From Rhodomicrobium sp. R_RK_3 (lineage in GTDB: Bacteria; Pseudomonadota; Alphaproteobacteria; Rhizobiales; Rhodomicrobiaceae): DNA of 64,000 bases. The stretch spans positions 1 to 64,000 of the forward strand of contig NZ_MWLK01000008.1 in the NCBI RefSeq assembly GCF_002198715.1, written 5' to 3'. The position numbers and the translations under genes were made by a program. The notes under the pieces were generated by a model. That model was not told where the DNA came from. It ran no database searches and was given only the letters and a program-made list of their open reading frames with translations. This document shows positions 1 through 8,718 of this stretch, piece after piece; position 1 is the first letter of the stretch, and each line of letters starts with the position of its first letter.

Positions 1-97
1 GACGGCCGTCAGGCCGAGCCGGGACCCAATCATATTTCCGCTATTGCTGCGGCAAGTGGAGAAGCGAGTGGGCCCCGGCTCTACGGCCGGGGCGAAG
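1..97 (+). repeat. Family B two-hairpin repeat, copy B1 (5' end probably outside the window)
   Basis: The copy holds a GAGCCGGGACCCAATCAT segment and, about 40 bases on, a GCGAGTGGGCCCCGGCTC segment whose end folds as CCCCGGC/GCCGGGG. The same two blocks occur at 1614-1722 and, inverted, at 20935-21041 and 50009-50116. The window begins inside the first hairpin. Nothing coding is visible here. Confidence 0.7.
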
Positions 98-121
98 GAA
101 TCGAAGTTTTGCAAAGGTCTT

Positions 122-250
122 CATGGGGAGAGGGTTGGGGTGAGGGGGTAATACCTATTGTTAGGTCCGCGACATTGCTTCGCGGATAGGCATTACCCCC
201 TCACCCGGCGCGCTGACGCGCGCTCCCCATGGGAGAGGGCTGAGCTGCGG
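122..250 (+). repeat. Family A long palindrome, copy A1
   Basis: The left arm (about 122-158, GGGGAGAGGGTTGGGGTGAG followed by GGGGTAAT) pairs with the right arm (about 186-240, ATTACCCCCTCACCC, then a GGCGCG/CGCG mini-hairpin, then CTCCCCATGGGAGAGGG). It ends with the family's usual CTGCGGC tail. Positions 251-411 contain no further feature except the ribosome-binding site of the thiolase gene. Confidence 0.8.
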
Positions 251-411
251 CAAGAGAAGCGTTGTTTCCAGCCAAAGTGATCCCGCTCCAGGCGGCACGA
301 TGCCGAAGGCTGCGGACAGGGAAAAGGCTTCGCGCTACCCTGACGGCGGGGAGATCGGACGGAGCCTGCCGCGCCGCGCAAGCCGGCCGGGCCGCACGCC
401 AAGGAGACGCC

Positions 412-1611
412 ATGAGAGACGCCTGGATCTGTGACTATATCCGCAGCCCCATCGGCCGCTATGGCGGGGCGCTGGCCTCGGTGCGCGCGGACGATCTCGG
501 CGCGGTGCCCTTGCGGGCGCTGCTCGACCGCAATGCCGGGCTCGACCCCGCCGCCATCGACGAGGTGATCTTCGGCTGCGCCAATCAGGCGGGCGAGGAC
601 AACCGCAATGTCGCGCGCATGTCGCTGCTGTTGGCGGGGCTGCCCGACAGCGTGCCGGGCGTCACCGTCAACCGGCTCTGCGGCTCGGGCATGGACGCGG
701 TCGGCACGGCGGCGCGCGCCATCCGCGCGGGCGAGGCCGATCTGATCGTCGCGGGGGGCGTGGAGTCGATGACGCGGGCGCCCTTCGTCATGGGCAAGGC
801 GGATGCCGCTTTTTCCCGCAGCGCCGAGATCTACGACACCACCCTCGGCTGGCGCTTCGTCAACGCCAAACTGAAGCGCGCCCATGGCGTCGACTCGATG
901 CCGGAGACGGCCGAGAACGTCGCCGCCGAATTCGGCGTCAGCCGCGCCGACCAGGACGCCTTCGCGCTGCGCTCGCAGCAAAGGGCCGAGGCCGCGCGCG
1001 AGCGCCTCGCCGAGGAGATCGTGCCCGTGACCATCGCCCGGCGCGGCGGCCATGTCACCGTGTTGGCCGACGAACATCCGCGCCCCGATACGACGCTGGA
1101 AGCGCTGGCGAAATTGCCGGCGCCGTTCCGCGAGGGCGGCACCGTCACCGCCGGCAATGCCTCCGGCGTCAATGACGGCGCAGCGGCGCTGATCGTCGCC
1201 TCGGAGGCCGCCATCGGGCGGCATGGCCTCAGGCCGATCGCCCGCGTGCTCGGCATGGCGACGGCGGGCGTCGCGCCGCGCATCATGGGCTTCGGCCCGG
1301 CGCCGGCCTGCGAGAAGCTGATGCGCCGGCTGGAGCTGTCCATCGGCGATTTCGGCGTGGTCGAGCTGAACGAGGCCTTCGCCTCGCAGGGGCTGGCGGT
1401 GCTGCGCGCGCTCGGCATCCCGGACGACGCCGACGACGTCAATCCCAATGGCGGGGCGATTGCGCTGGGCCATCCGCTCGGGGCGTCGGGGGCGCGGCTG
1501 GTCGGGACGGCCGCCTATGAGCTGCGCCGCCGCAAGGCCAGACGCGCCCTCTGCACCATGTGCATCGGCGTGGGGCAAGGCATCGCCCTGGCGCTCGAGG
1601 CAGCCGATTGA
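412..1611 (+). CDS. pcaF: Beta-ketoadipyl-CoA thiolase / acetyl-CoA acyltransferase
   Basis: A 399-residue thiolase, the usual length for PcaF/PaaJ. These enzymes split 3-oxoadipyl-CoA with CoA into succinyl-CoA and acetyl-CoA at the end of aromatic-acid degradation. The catalytic residues are all visible: nucleophile Cys90 in NRLCGSGMDAV, His354 in GHPLGASG and Cys384 in CIGVGQG. The stretch YDTTLGWRFVNAKL and the opening MRDAWICDYIRSPIGRYGG are characteristic of the PcaF branch. I start at 412, behind AAGGAGA, rather than at the open frame that runs back to 262. No other beta-ketoadipate gene is in the window, so the substrate assignment rests on sequence resemblance, and a general acetyl-CoA acetyltransferase remains possible. 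Confidence 0.9.
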   Translation: MRDAWICDYIRSPIGRYGGALASVRADDLGAVPLRALLDRNAGLDPAAIDEVIFGCANQAGEDNRNVARMSLLLAGLPDSVPGVTVNRLCGSGMDAVGTAARAIRAGEADLIVAGGVESMTRAPFVMGKADAAFSRSAEIYDTTLGWRFVNAKLKRAHGVDSMPETAENVAAEFGVSRADQDAFALRSQQRAEAARERLAEEIVPVTIARRGGHVTVLADEHPRPDTTLEALAKLPAPFREGGTVTAGNASGVNDGAAALIVASEAAIGRHGLRPIARVLGMATAGVAPRIMGFGPAPACEKLMRRLELSIGDFGVVELNEAFASQGLAVLRALGIPDDADDVNPNGGAIALGHPLGASGARLVGTAAYELRRRKARRALCTMCIGVGQGIALALEAAD

Positions 1612-1613
1612 CA

Positions 1614-1722
1614 CCGTCGCCCCGGACGCCGCGAAGCGGCGAGCCAGGGCCAAATCCCAGATCCGCAAACATTGCGCAAGCGGAGAGGCGAGTGGGCCCC
1701 GGCTCTTCGGCCGGGGCGACGA
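1614..1722 (+). repeat. Family B two-hairpin repeat, copy B2
   Basis: It starts 3 bases after the thiolase stop codon. Hairpin 1 is CGCCGC-GAA-GCGGCG inside a CCCGGAC/GAGCCAGGG frame. Hairpin 2 is CCCCGGC-TCTTCG-GCCGGGG, followed by CGACGAGG. It is co-directional with both flanking genes and could end the thiolase transcript, though there is no T-tract. Confidence 0.75.
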
Positions 1723-1824
1723 GGATGGGGAGGTCTTGCGCCGCCAAGCCTTCATTCAGCCCTTCTCCAATCGCACCGAACGGGGGTATTCATGATTCGC
1801 TAGACCTCAGCCCAAGGCGCCATC

Positions 1825-2595
1825 ATGGCCGACGACAACCGCCTGCCCCGCTTCGCCATCCTCATCGATGCCGACAACACCTCGCCGCGCATCGCCGCCG
1901 GGCTGTTCGAGGAGGTCGCCAAGTTCGGCGAGGCGAGCGTGCGCCGCATCTATGGCGATTTCTCCAGCCAGCGCCTGCGCTCCTGGGCGGAGATCCTGCC
2001 GAAATACGCCATCGACCCCTATCAGCAATTCGCCTACACCACCGGCAAGAACGCCTCCGACATCGCCCTCGTCATCGACGCCATGGACCTCCTGCATAGC
2101 GGCCGGATGCAGGGCTTCTGCCTCGTCTCCTCCGACAGCGATTTCACGCGGCTGGCCTCGCGCCTGCGCGAACAGGGGGCCGATGTCTACGGCTTCGGCG
2201 AGCAGAAGACGCCGGAAAGCTTTCGTCAGGCCTGCCGCCGCTTCATCTACACCGAGAACCTGCTGCCCGAGGCGCAGATCACCGCCCCCGAGGAAGGGCG
2301 GCTGCCGCGCGCGCTGCAGCCTGCCAGCGCCGCCATCCCGATCCTCAACAAGGCCATCGCCCAGATCGAGACGGAAGACGGCTGGCTCGGCCTCGGCGTG
2401 GTCGGCCAGCGTCTCGCCAACATCGCGTCGGATTTCGACCCGCGCACCTACGGTTTCCGCAAGCTCAGCGATCTGGTCCGCAAGACCGCCGCCTTCGACC
2501 TCGACCAGCCGGAAGGCCGCGCGATGCGCATCCGGGCAAAGCCGGCGCCGGCCGCCAAAACCCGGCGGCAGGGCGAAGGGCCCGCGAAGGCGTAG
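1825..2595 (+). CDS. NYN-domain ribonuclease-like protein with C-terminal LOTUS/OST-HTH domain
   Basis: 256 residues. Residues about 9-150 form a NYN domain (PIN-like nuclease fold): FAILIDADNTSPR near the N-terminus, then DIALVIDAMDLLHSG and LVSSDSDFTRLASRLRE, which supply the acidic metal-binding residues. After a linker, residues about 170-235 (ILNKAIAQIETEDGWLGL ... RTYGFRKLSDLV) look like an OST-HTH/LOTUS RNA-binding domain, ending in a basic tail. Proteins of this architecture are predicted RNA-processing enzymes, and their bacterial substrates are largely unknown. It stands alone and converges on rlmB with a 54-base gap. The domain call is firm; the role is inferred. Confidence 0.85.
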   Translation: MADDNRLPRFAILIDADNTSPRIAAGLFEEVAKFGEASVRRIYGDFSSQRLRSWAEILPKYAIDPYQQFAYTTGKNASDIALVIDAMDLLHSGRMQGFCLVSSDSDFTRLASRLREQGADVYGFGEQKTPESFRQACRRFIYTENLLPEAQITAPEEGRLPRALQPASAAIPILNKAIAQIETEDGWLGLGVVGQRLANIASDFDPRTYGFRKLSDLVRKTAAFDLDQPEGRAMRIRAKPAPAAKTRRQGEGPAKA

Positions 2596-2649
2596 CGATG
2601 CGGCGATCGATCCCGGTCAAAGCGCGGGGCGCATAATCCGCAACGTCTT

Positions 2650-3450
2650 CTAAACCGCCGCCCGGCGCATCTTGAATGCCATCATATGCAGCGCGATGGC
2701 GGCGGCGTTCGACACGTTCAGGCTGGCGATCGGGCCGAATGTGGTCAGCGCGCAGATGGCGTCGCAATGCTCGCCCGACAGCCGCCGCAAGCCGCGATCC
2801 TCCGCGCCCAGCACCAGCACCAGCCGGTCCGGCACCGGAAAATCCTCAAGCGCGACCTCGCCGCCCGAATCGAGGCCGAGCCGGGTGAAGCCGCGCTCGC
2901 CCGCATCGGCCAGCGCCCGCGCCAGATTGGGCACCTGCACGATCGGCACCAGATCGAGGCCGCCCGAGGCCGCCTTCGCCAGCGCGCCCTGCAGCGGCGG
3001 GCTGTGCCGCGCCGTCATCAGCAGCCCGTCCGCGCCGAACACCGCGGCCGAGCGCAGGATCGCGCCGACATTATGCGGGTCGGTGATCTGGTCGAGGAAG
3101 ATCAGGAGGCGCGCATCGGGCAGATCGTCGAGCGTCAGGTCCGGCAGCGGCTCGGCCTCGACCAGGATGCCCTGATGCACCGTGTCCTCGCCCAGCTTGC
3201 GGTCGAGATCCTTCGGCGTGACGCTCTCGATATTGCGCAGATCGGGACGGATGGCGGCGATGCGCTGGGCGGCATTCGGCGTCGCGTAGACCTTGCGGAT
3301 GGCGCGGCGCGGATTGGCGAGCGCGGCCTCGGCGGCGTGCAGCCCGTAAATGCGGATGACGCCGTCATCGGCACGCCCCCGCCCGCCGCGCGGCGCCCCG
3401 CGGCCCGGCTTGAAATGCGACGCGGCGCGGCGGTCCTTCATGGCACTCAT
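2650..3450 (-). CDS. rlmB: 23S rRNA (guanosine-2'-O)-methyltransferase RlmB (SpoU family)
   Basis: 266 residues. RlmB methylates the 2'-O of a conserved G in the peptidyl-transferase region of 23S rRNA with S-adenosylmethionine, using a trefoil-knot (SPOUT) fold. After a basic, Gly/Arg-rich N-terminal tail (residues 1-28) comes the substrate-binding domain starting IRIYGLHAAEAAL. The SpoU motifs follow: DQITDPHNVGAILRSA (motif 1), LVLGAEDRGLRRL (motif 2) and IASLNVSNAAAIAL (motif 3). It reads away from the tRNA-Tyr gene just upstream, a common arrangement in Hyphomicrobiales. Confidence 0.92.
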   Translation of the reverse strand: MSAMKDRRAASHFKPGRGAPRGGRGRADDGVIRIYGLHAAEAALANPRRAIRKVYATPNAAQRIAAIRPDLRNIESVTPKDLDRKLGEDTVHQGILVEAEPLPDLTLDDLPDARLLIFLDQITDPHNVGAILRSAAVFGADGLLMTARHSPPLQGALAKAASGGLDLVPIVQVPNLARALADAGERGFTRLGLDSGGEVALEDFPVPDRLVLVLGAEDRGLRRLSGEHCDAICALTTFGPIASLNVSNAAAIALHMMAFKMRRAAV

Positions 3451-3644
3451 CCTCGCGGAAAATGGCTGTCATCGATCTGCGCAAGAGCCATTGAAATCCC
3501 AAACCGTTCCGCCTATAAAACCGGCGTGGCGAGGGCAACAGCGCATTTGCATCCCTTGCCATGTGATGCTACGAACCGCAAGCCGCAACGCTGGCCGGTT
3601 CGGCTGGCGGCCGTGTCCTCCGGATACGAGCCGCGGCAATTCCT

Positions 3645-3729
3645 GGAGAGGTGCCCGAGTGGCTAAAGGGGACGGACTGTAAATCCGTTGGCTAAGCCTA
3701 CGTTGGTTCGAATCCAACCCTCTCCACCA
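3645..3729 (+). tRNA. tRNA-Tyr (GUA anticodon), CCA encoded
   Basis: An 85-base class II tRNA. The acceptor stem GGAGAGG pairs with CCTCTCC and is followed by an encoded ACCA end (3726-3729). The anticodon stem-loop is GGACTGTAAATCC with anticodon GTA at 3679-3681. A long variable arm follows, then the T-arm GTTGG-TTCGAAT-CCAAC. The D-loop lies in GCCCGAGTGGCTAAAGG. Long variable arm plus GUA identifies tRNA-Tyr. Confidence 0.97.
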
Positions 3730-3990
3730 ATTGCCTTCGCCAACGTTTCCGCTGACGCTTAGTCCCCTGTCCGCTCCACGCCAGTGGAAAAGCGGGCGTG
3801 CATATGGTACGTTCGCGGCGTCGAGAAGGACCAGAACGGCGTCGGTAAGCCCGTTCCCTCGCAAGAGGCTCCGTACCGCCCCAGGGCGGACCCGCGACAA
3901 GCAACCGGCGCGCGCTGCCGGAGCTTGACGCACGGCGTTTGCTCGTCGCATGCAGGCTCCGGTGGGCGCGCTCAGCGAGGAGCAAGTCCA

Positions 3991-4308
3991 ATGCCGATCA
4001 TCCAGTCCCACACCGACATCATCACGCAGATTAACGTGTTCACTGTGCCAAAGGGTGAACAACAGGCGTTGATCGACCATTTGGCCGGCGCCGCTCGGGT
4101 CGCCCGAGAGGTCGACGGCTGGCTGTCAGCGAGCCTTCATCGCAGCCTCGATGGCACACGCGTCGTGAACTACGCCCAGAGCGCCAATTTGGAAGCGGCA
4201 CGTCGCGTGTTCGACCATCTGCAAAGCAAAGGTCTGATCGACGGAAACAAGCGCTATGGCGAGGCGCATCCGGGGCTTTACGAAGTCGCCTTCACTTTGG
4301 ACCGGTGA
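3991..4308 (+). CDS. Antibiotic biosynthesis monooxygenase (ABM) domain protein
   Basis: A 105-residue single-domain protein of the ABM dimeric alpha/beta-barrel superfamily. Visible family features are the opening ITQINVFTVPKGEQQALIDHL, then REVDGWLSASLHRSLDG and VVNYAQSANLEAARRV. Small members include quinol monooxygenases, haem-degrading enzymes and many of unknown substrate; nothing here decides between them. The start at 3991 follows GAGGAGCAAGTCCA. It is preceded by tRNA-Tyr and converges on the aldehyde dehydrogenase gene. Confidence 0.75.
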   Translation: MPIIQSHTDIITQINVFTVPKGEQQALIDHLAGAARVAREVDGWLSASLHRSLDGTRVVNYAQSANLEAARRVFDHLQSKGLIDGNKRYGEAHPGLYEVAFTLDR

Positions 4309-4370
4309 GGATAGCGCCGCCCGCCAATGCGACAGCAGGGGGGCGGCGTTGGTTTACATTGATTGTTCCG

Positions 4371-4391
4371 GGGTGGGTCGCTCACCCACCC
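4371..4391. terminator. Perfect hairpin between convergent genes, possible bidirectional terminator
   Basis: GGGTGGGT (4371-4378), loop CGCTC, ACCCACCC (4384-4391): a perfect 8-base-pair stem that abuts the stop codon of the aldehyde dehydrogenase gene, in the gap between two convergent genes. No clear T-tract follows in either direction, so intrinsic termination is only inferred. Confidence 0.45.
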
Positions 4392-5807
4392 TCAGCCGTT
4401 CATCACCGTCTTCGGCTCGAAATACGCATCGAGCCCGAAGCTGCCCATCTCACGGCCGAGGCCCGACTGCTTGAAGCCGCCGAACGGCGCCAGCGGGTGC
4501 GCCTGCAGGCCGTTGACGATGACCGTGCCCGCCATGATCCGCAGCGCCACCCGGCGCGCCCGTTCCGCATCGGGGGAAAGGACATAGGCCTGTAGCCCAT
4601 AGGGCGTATCGTTGGCGATCCCGATCGCCTCCTCTTCCGAACGGTAGGTGATGATCGAGAGCACGGGGCCGAAAATTTCCTCACGCGCGATCGTCATGCC
4701 GTTGCTCACATTGGTGAAAACAGTCGGCTTGACGAAATAGCCCGCCAATCCGGACGGCCGTCCCTCGCCGCCGATCAACACCGCCGCTCCCTCCTCGATG
4801 CCGAGCCGGATATAGCGCTGCACGCGCTCCCACTGCGTCAGGCTGACCATCGGGCCGATCTGGGTGTCGGCCTCGCGGGGATCGCCGACCTTGATCGTGG
4901 CGACAACATCTCTGGCGATGGCGGAGACCTCGGCCAGCCGGTGTTCGGGCACGAGGATGCGGCTGCCGGCGGTGCAGGCCTGGCCGCTATTGAGGAAACC
5001 CGCAGTAATGGCGAGCGGGACAGCCTGCCCGAGATCGGCATCGTCGAGGATCACGGTCGGCGACTTGCCGCCGAGTTCGAGCGTCATGCGCTTTATCGTG
5101 TCCGCGCCCGCGCGCAGGATCGCCTTGCCCGTCACCGTCGAGCCGGTGAACGAGATCTTGGCGACGTCGGGATGGCGGGTCAATTCCGCCCCCGCCACAT
5201 CGCCTCGGCCGGTGACGATATTGAACACCCCGGCGGGGAGCCCGGCCTCGTGCAGCGTCTCCGTCAGGATCTGCGTCTGGATGGCGCTCATCTCGCTCGG
5301 CTTGATGACGCAGGTGCAGCCGGCCGCAACCACCGTCGCGAGCTTCGCGCAGACGATGAGCGCGTCGGCATTCCACGGCGTAATCAGGCCGGCGACGCCG
5401 ACCGGCTCCATCACCACATCGGCCGTGCCGATGCGGCGGGTCAAGGCATAGTCCTCGAGCGATTGCGCCGCTGCCATGAACAGCCCGCCCGACCACTCAG
5501 GCCAATAGGCGGCCACCGAACGGGGCGCGCCGAACTCCTCGATCGCGGCTTCGGTCAGCGCATCGGCGCGGGCCAGCACGCAATTGCGCAGGCGGTGCAG
5601 GATGGCGATGCGCTCTTGCTTGCCGGTGCGCGAGAAGGCCGGAAACGCCTGTTTGGCGGCGGCGACGGCGCGGCCCACATCCACGGCGTCCGCAAGTCTC
5701 ACCCGGCCGATCACCTGGGCGGTCGCGGGGTTGAAGAGATCGAACATCTCTTCGCCATGCGGGGTCACGAAGCCGCCATTGATGTAAATCTGCTCGATCA
5801 TGCGCAT
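4392..5807 (-). CDS. NAD(P)+-dependent aldehyde dehydrogenase family protein
   Basis: 471 residues, typical for the ALDH superfamily, which oxidises aldehydes to carboxylates. Visible elements are the cofactor-binding region with TPWNADALI and FTGSTVTGKAIL, the general base Glu in LELGGKSPTVIL, and the nucleophile Cys in NSGQACTAGSRIL. The C-terminal EEIFGPVLSIITY and PFGGFKQSGLGREMG are also family signatures. The open frame extends to 5933, but I start at MRMIEQIYING (5807) because AGGGA lies just upstream; a second ATG at 5801 is the alternative. Substrate unknown. It is divergent from the AraC/winged-helix regulator pair with about 280 bases between, so it could be their target (inference). 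Confidence 0.88.
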   Translation of the reverse strand: MRMIEQIYINGGFVTPHGEEMFDLFNPATAQVIGRVRLADAVDVGRAVAAAKQAFPAFSRTGKQERIAILHRLRNCVLARADALTEAAIEEFGAPRSVAAYWPEWSGGLFMAAAQSLEDYALTRRIGTADVVMEPVGVAGLITPWNADALIVCAKLATVVAAGCTCVIKPSEMSAIQTQILTETLHEAGLPAGVFNIVTGRGDVAGAELTRHPDVAKISFTGSTVTGKAILRAGADTIKRMTLELGGKSPTVILDDADLGQAVPLAITAGFLNSGQACTAGSRILVPEHRLAEVSAIARDVVATIKVGDPREADTQIGPMVSLTQWERVQRYIRLGIEEGAAVLIGGEGRPSGLAGYFVKPTVFTNVSNGMTIAREEIFGPVLSIITYRSEEEAIGIANDTPYGLQAYVLSPDAERARRVALRIMAGTVIVNGLQAHPLAPFGGFKQSGLGREMGSFGLDAYFEPKTVMNG

Positions 5808-6088
5808 GAAATCGTCCCTATGGCCGTTGCGTCGGGTGGGGGCGCGGCCCCCGAATGAAGGGGCGACCGTTGCCCGGCGCGCGGCGGGACGTATTGTTGA
5901 AAAGGGACAAAAGGGCGGGATGGGCGTCGGCATTCGCGAGGGGCGGGCGGCTCAAAACGACAATTGTAACCAAATAATTCTCGCGGCGGCTTGAGCCCGG
6001 GCGAGGATTCGAGCTACGCAAGCCGTGTGGAGAGAGCCCCGCGTGGCCGCTTGCTGGCAGGCACCCAAAATCCCAACCCACGAGTTCT

Positions 6089-7006
6089 ATGCTTCCATCG
6101 CCAAAGATCTACCGCCCGTCTCCCGCGCTGGCGGGAATCGTGGATTGCATCGTCGACCTGGATTTCCCGGACGGCGAGGCGGCAAAGGCGCTGACGATCA
6201 AGGTGCTGCCGACCACGGCCCCGGCGCTGGTGCTGCTCTACCGGCCGGACACGCAAGCGGATTGCCGCTGGCGGTTCGGGCCGAAGGGGTTTGCGCATAA
6301 GGGCGACATGCATGCGGCGGCCAAGCTCGAGACCGGCATCGTCACGATCTACCCGACCGGCCCCATCGGCGCGCTGATCGTCTGCCTGAAGCCGGAGGCC
6401 GCCGCTTGCGTGATGGGCGCGCCGGTCGAGGACTTCATGGACCGGCGCATTGCGCTCGGCCAGGTCTTCGGCGACGGCGAGGTCTCCCTGCTCGAGGAGA
6501 TGCTGGCCGAGTCCGGGGACCGCGCCGGCCGGTTGGCGTGCGTCGAGCGCTTTCTGCTGGCGCGGACGCGGCGCCCCGCGTCCGATCCCATCGTCAGCCG
6601 GGCGGTGGGGCTGCTCCGCCGGGCGCCCTCCTTCCCGGTGCAGCGGCTCGCCTCGACCTTGGACATCAGCGAAAAGCAATTCCGGCGCCGCTTCCACGCC
6701 GCCATCGGCTCGAACCCGAAGCAGTTCGCCCGCATCGCCCGGATCGGGCGATCGCTGGTGGAGCGCCGGCGCGGGGCGAACTGGGCGCAGGTCGCCCATG
6801 CGTGCGGCTATCAGGACCAGGCCCATCTCATCCACGATTTCAACCAGATCGTCGGCCGGCCGCCGGACGCGTTTCTCGGCACGGCGGCGATCCTGCCGGG
6901 GATGGAATGGTTCTCCTTCGCGGCTCGGGCGCCGGGCTCGACCGGCGGCCGATATGACCGGTGTGGGCCTGGAGCCTATGCTTCCTCGAACCATGAGGCA
7001 GGTTGA
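6089..7006 (+). CDS. AraC-family transcriptional regulator
   Basis: 305 residues. The C-terminal part (about 200-285) carries the two helix-turn-helix units of the AraC/XylS DNA-binding domain: VQRLASTLDISEKQFRRRF followed by ANWAQVAHACGYQDQAHLIH and the closing DFNQIVGRPPDAF. The N-terminal ~190 residues (PSPALAGIVDCIVDLDFP...) resemble the sensor domain of AraC proteins often annotated DUF6597. Its stop codon lies 2 bases before the next ATG, so the two regulators are almost certainly one transcript. The inducer is not predictable from sequence. Confidence 0.87.
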   Translation: MLPSPKIYRPSPALAGIVDCIVDLDFPDGEAAKALTIKVLPTTAPALVLLYRPDTQADCRWRFGPKGFAHKGDMHAAAKLETGIVTIYPTGPIGALIVCLKPEAAACVMGAPVEDFMDRRIALGQVFGDGEVSLLEEMLAESGDRAGRLACVERFLLARTRRPASDPIVSRAVGLLRRAPSFPVQRLASTLDISEKQFRRRFHAAIGSNPKQFARIARIGRSLVERRRGANWAQVAHACGYQDQAHLIHDFNQIVGRPPDAFLGTAAILPGMEWFSFAARAPGSTGGRYDRCGPGAYASSNHEAG

Positions 7007-7008
7007 GT

Positions 7009-8562
7009 ATGCGGTACCGTTTCGCGGATTGCGAACTTGACAGCGACCGCCTCGAATTGCGGCGGGCGGGCCAGCCGGTTCCGGTCGAGCCCCAGGTTTT
7101 CGATCTCCTGCGCTATCTCGTCGAGAATGCGGGGGTGGCGGTCTCCAAGGACCAGATCTTCGAAACCATCTGGCGGGGCCGGATCGTGTCGGATTCGGCG
7201 CTGATCAGCCGCATCAAGTCGGTGCGCAAGGCCATCGGCGACAACGGTCAGGATCAGGAGATGATCAAGACCCTGCACCGGCGTGGCTTCCGATTCATGC
7301 CTCCGGTCACGGTACTCGGGACGGCGACGGCAGCCGCGAATGCGGAAGCCGGCGAATCCGCGGAACCCGATCTACAGCCGTCGCTGATCGTGCGGCCGCT
7401 GAAAAACCTGAGCAGGCTCCCGGACTCGGAGCAACTGGCCGAGGGGATCACCAACGAGCTGGTCCGGCTGTTGTCGCGCTCGCGCTGGCTGAAGGTCGTC
7501 GCAAGCGCCTTCTGCCCGCTGCATGAGCCCTCGCCCGGGGCTCCATCGCCCGGAGGAGCCTACCGGTTCCATTATGTGCTGGATGGCAGCATCGACCGGA
7601 CCGATACGCGCCTGCGGCTGAATATCCGCCTCATCGATGCCGGCGACGGCACGCAGATCTGGTGCGAACGCTATGACCGCGACGTGACCGATCTGTTCGA
7701 CGTCCAGGACGAGTTGGCGCAGGTGATCGCGGGGACCCTCGAGCCTGAACTCGCCAGGATCGAGGCGGTCGCGGCCGACGCAAAAGAGGCCGAGACGCTC
7801 GGCGCCTGGCGCTTGTGCCTGCAGGGGTACGAACATCTCTTCCGCTTCACCCGCGAAGGCTCCGCGGAGGCGGCGCGCCTGTTCTCGCGCGCCATTGTCC
7901 TCGATCCCCAGCTCGGACGGGCTCATGCGGGCCACTCTTGCGTCAATCTCCAGGAGGCTTTCTATGGCGATCCCGCGAGCCGGGCCGTGAGCCTCGAGAA
8001 GGCTTTGGCCTTCGCCCATCACGCCGTGGCGACCGATGAGCGCGATGCCTTCGGCTATTACGCGCGGGCGCGGGCGCACACGATGAAACATCAGCTCAAC
8101 GAGGCGGAAACGGCATTGCGGACGGCGCTCAGCATCAATCCGAGCTTCGCGCAGGCCCATTTCGCGCTCGGTTTCATCCGGGCCACCCATGGCCGCCCGG
8201 ACGAGGCGCTCGGTTTTTTCGAGCGCTTCACGGTGCTCAGCCCCTGGGACCCCTTTGGCTGGAGCGGCGATAATCTGCGCGCCCTGTCGTATTTCCGGTT
8301 GGGCGATCTTGCGAAGGCGGAACTTTACGCGCGGCGCTCCGTCAGTCAGCCGAGGGCGACACGGTGGCCGTTCGCGACGCTGGTGGCCGTGCTCGGGGCC
8401 GAGGGACGCCCCGAAGCCGATCAGGGGCTCCATCACCTGCTCGAACGCAAGCCGGACTATTCCATCGCCGTCGCCCGCGACGACTTCTTCTTCATCAACG
8501 ATCCGGATCTGGAGGCGCGCTATGTCGCCGGGCTGAGGGCGGCGGGCGTGCCTGAACTCTGA
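7009..8562 (+). CDS. Winged-helix (OmpR/CadC-type) regulator with TolB-like and TPR domains
   Basis: 517 residues. Residues about 1-100 are a Trans_Reg_C winged-helix DNA-binding domain: QPVPVEPQVFDLLRYLVEN, then GRIVSDSALISRIKSVRKAI and TLHRRGFRFMPPV. Residues about 125-245 resemble the TolB/FlgO-like domain found beside adenylate-cyclase-like regulators (LAEGITNELVRLLSR; RLNIRLIDAGDGTQIW; DVQDELAQVIAGTLEPEL). The rest is TPR-like (SAEAARLFSRAIVLDPQLGRAH; LNEAETALRTALSINPSFAQAH). There is no cyclase catalytic domain, phospho-receiver domain or membrane span. I prefer ATG 7009 over the TTG at 7003, which would overlap the AraC stop. Probably a cytoplasmic regulator using protein-protein or small-molecule cues. 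Confidence 0.85.
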   Translation: MRYRFADCELDSDRLELRRAGQPVPVEPQVFDLLRYLVENAGVAVSKDQIFETIWRGRIVSDSALISRIKSVRKAIGDNGQDQEMIKTLHRRGFRFMPPVTVLGTATAAANAEAGESAEPDLQPSLIVRPLKNLSRLPDSEQLAEGITNELVRLLSRSRWLKVVASAFCPLHEPSPGAPSPGGAYRFHYVLDGSIDRTDTRLRLNIRLIDAGDGTQIWCERYDRDVTDLFDVQDELAQVIAGTLEPELARIEAVAADAKEAETLGAWRLCLQGYEHLFRFTREGSAEAARLFSRAIVLDPQLGRAHAGHSCVNLQEAFYGDPASRAVSLEKALAFAHHAVATDERDAFGYYARARAHTMKHQLNEAETALRTALSINPSFAQAHFALGFIRATHGRPDEALGFFERFTVLSPWDPFGWSGDNLRALSYFRLGDLAKAELYARRSVSQPRATRWPFATLVAVLGAEGRPEADQGLHHLLERKPDYSIAVARDDFFFINDPDLEARYVAGLRAAGVPEL

Positions 8563-8718
8563 GCGTCTTAGGGCAAAAGCAAATCCCGTAAAATCTCCAC
8601 GGTTCGTCCCCGTTTCCTCCACGCTCTCTCCATGTCCCGATTTGGAGGAGCCGTTACCGTGTCGGAGTTGCCGCAGCCACGGCAATTCAACGCCGTCCTC
8701 CTACCCAGAGAGTTCACC

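Noticed and set aside
193-1755. Long minus-strand open frame (520 codons) opposite the thiolase gene
   Set aside because: It is the high-GC shadow of pcaF; its Arg/Ala/Asp/His-rich sequence has no domain pattern and it runs into repeat elements at both ends.
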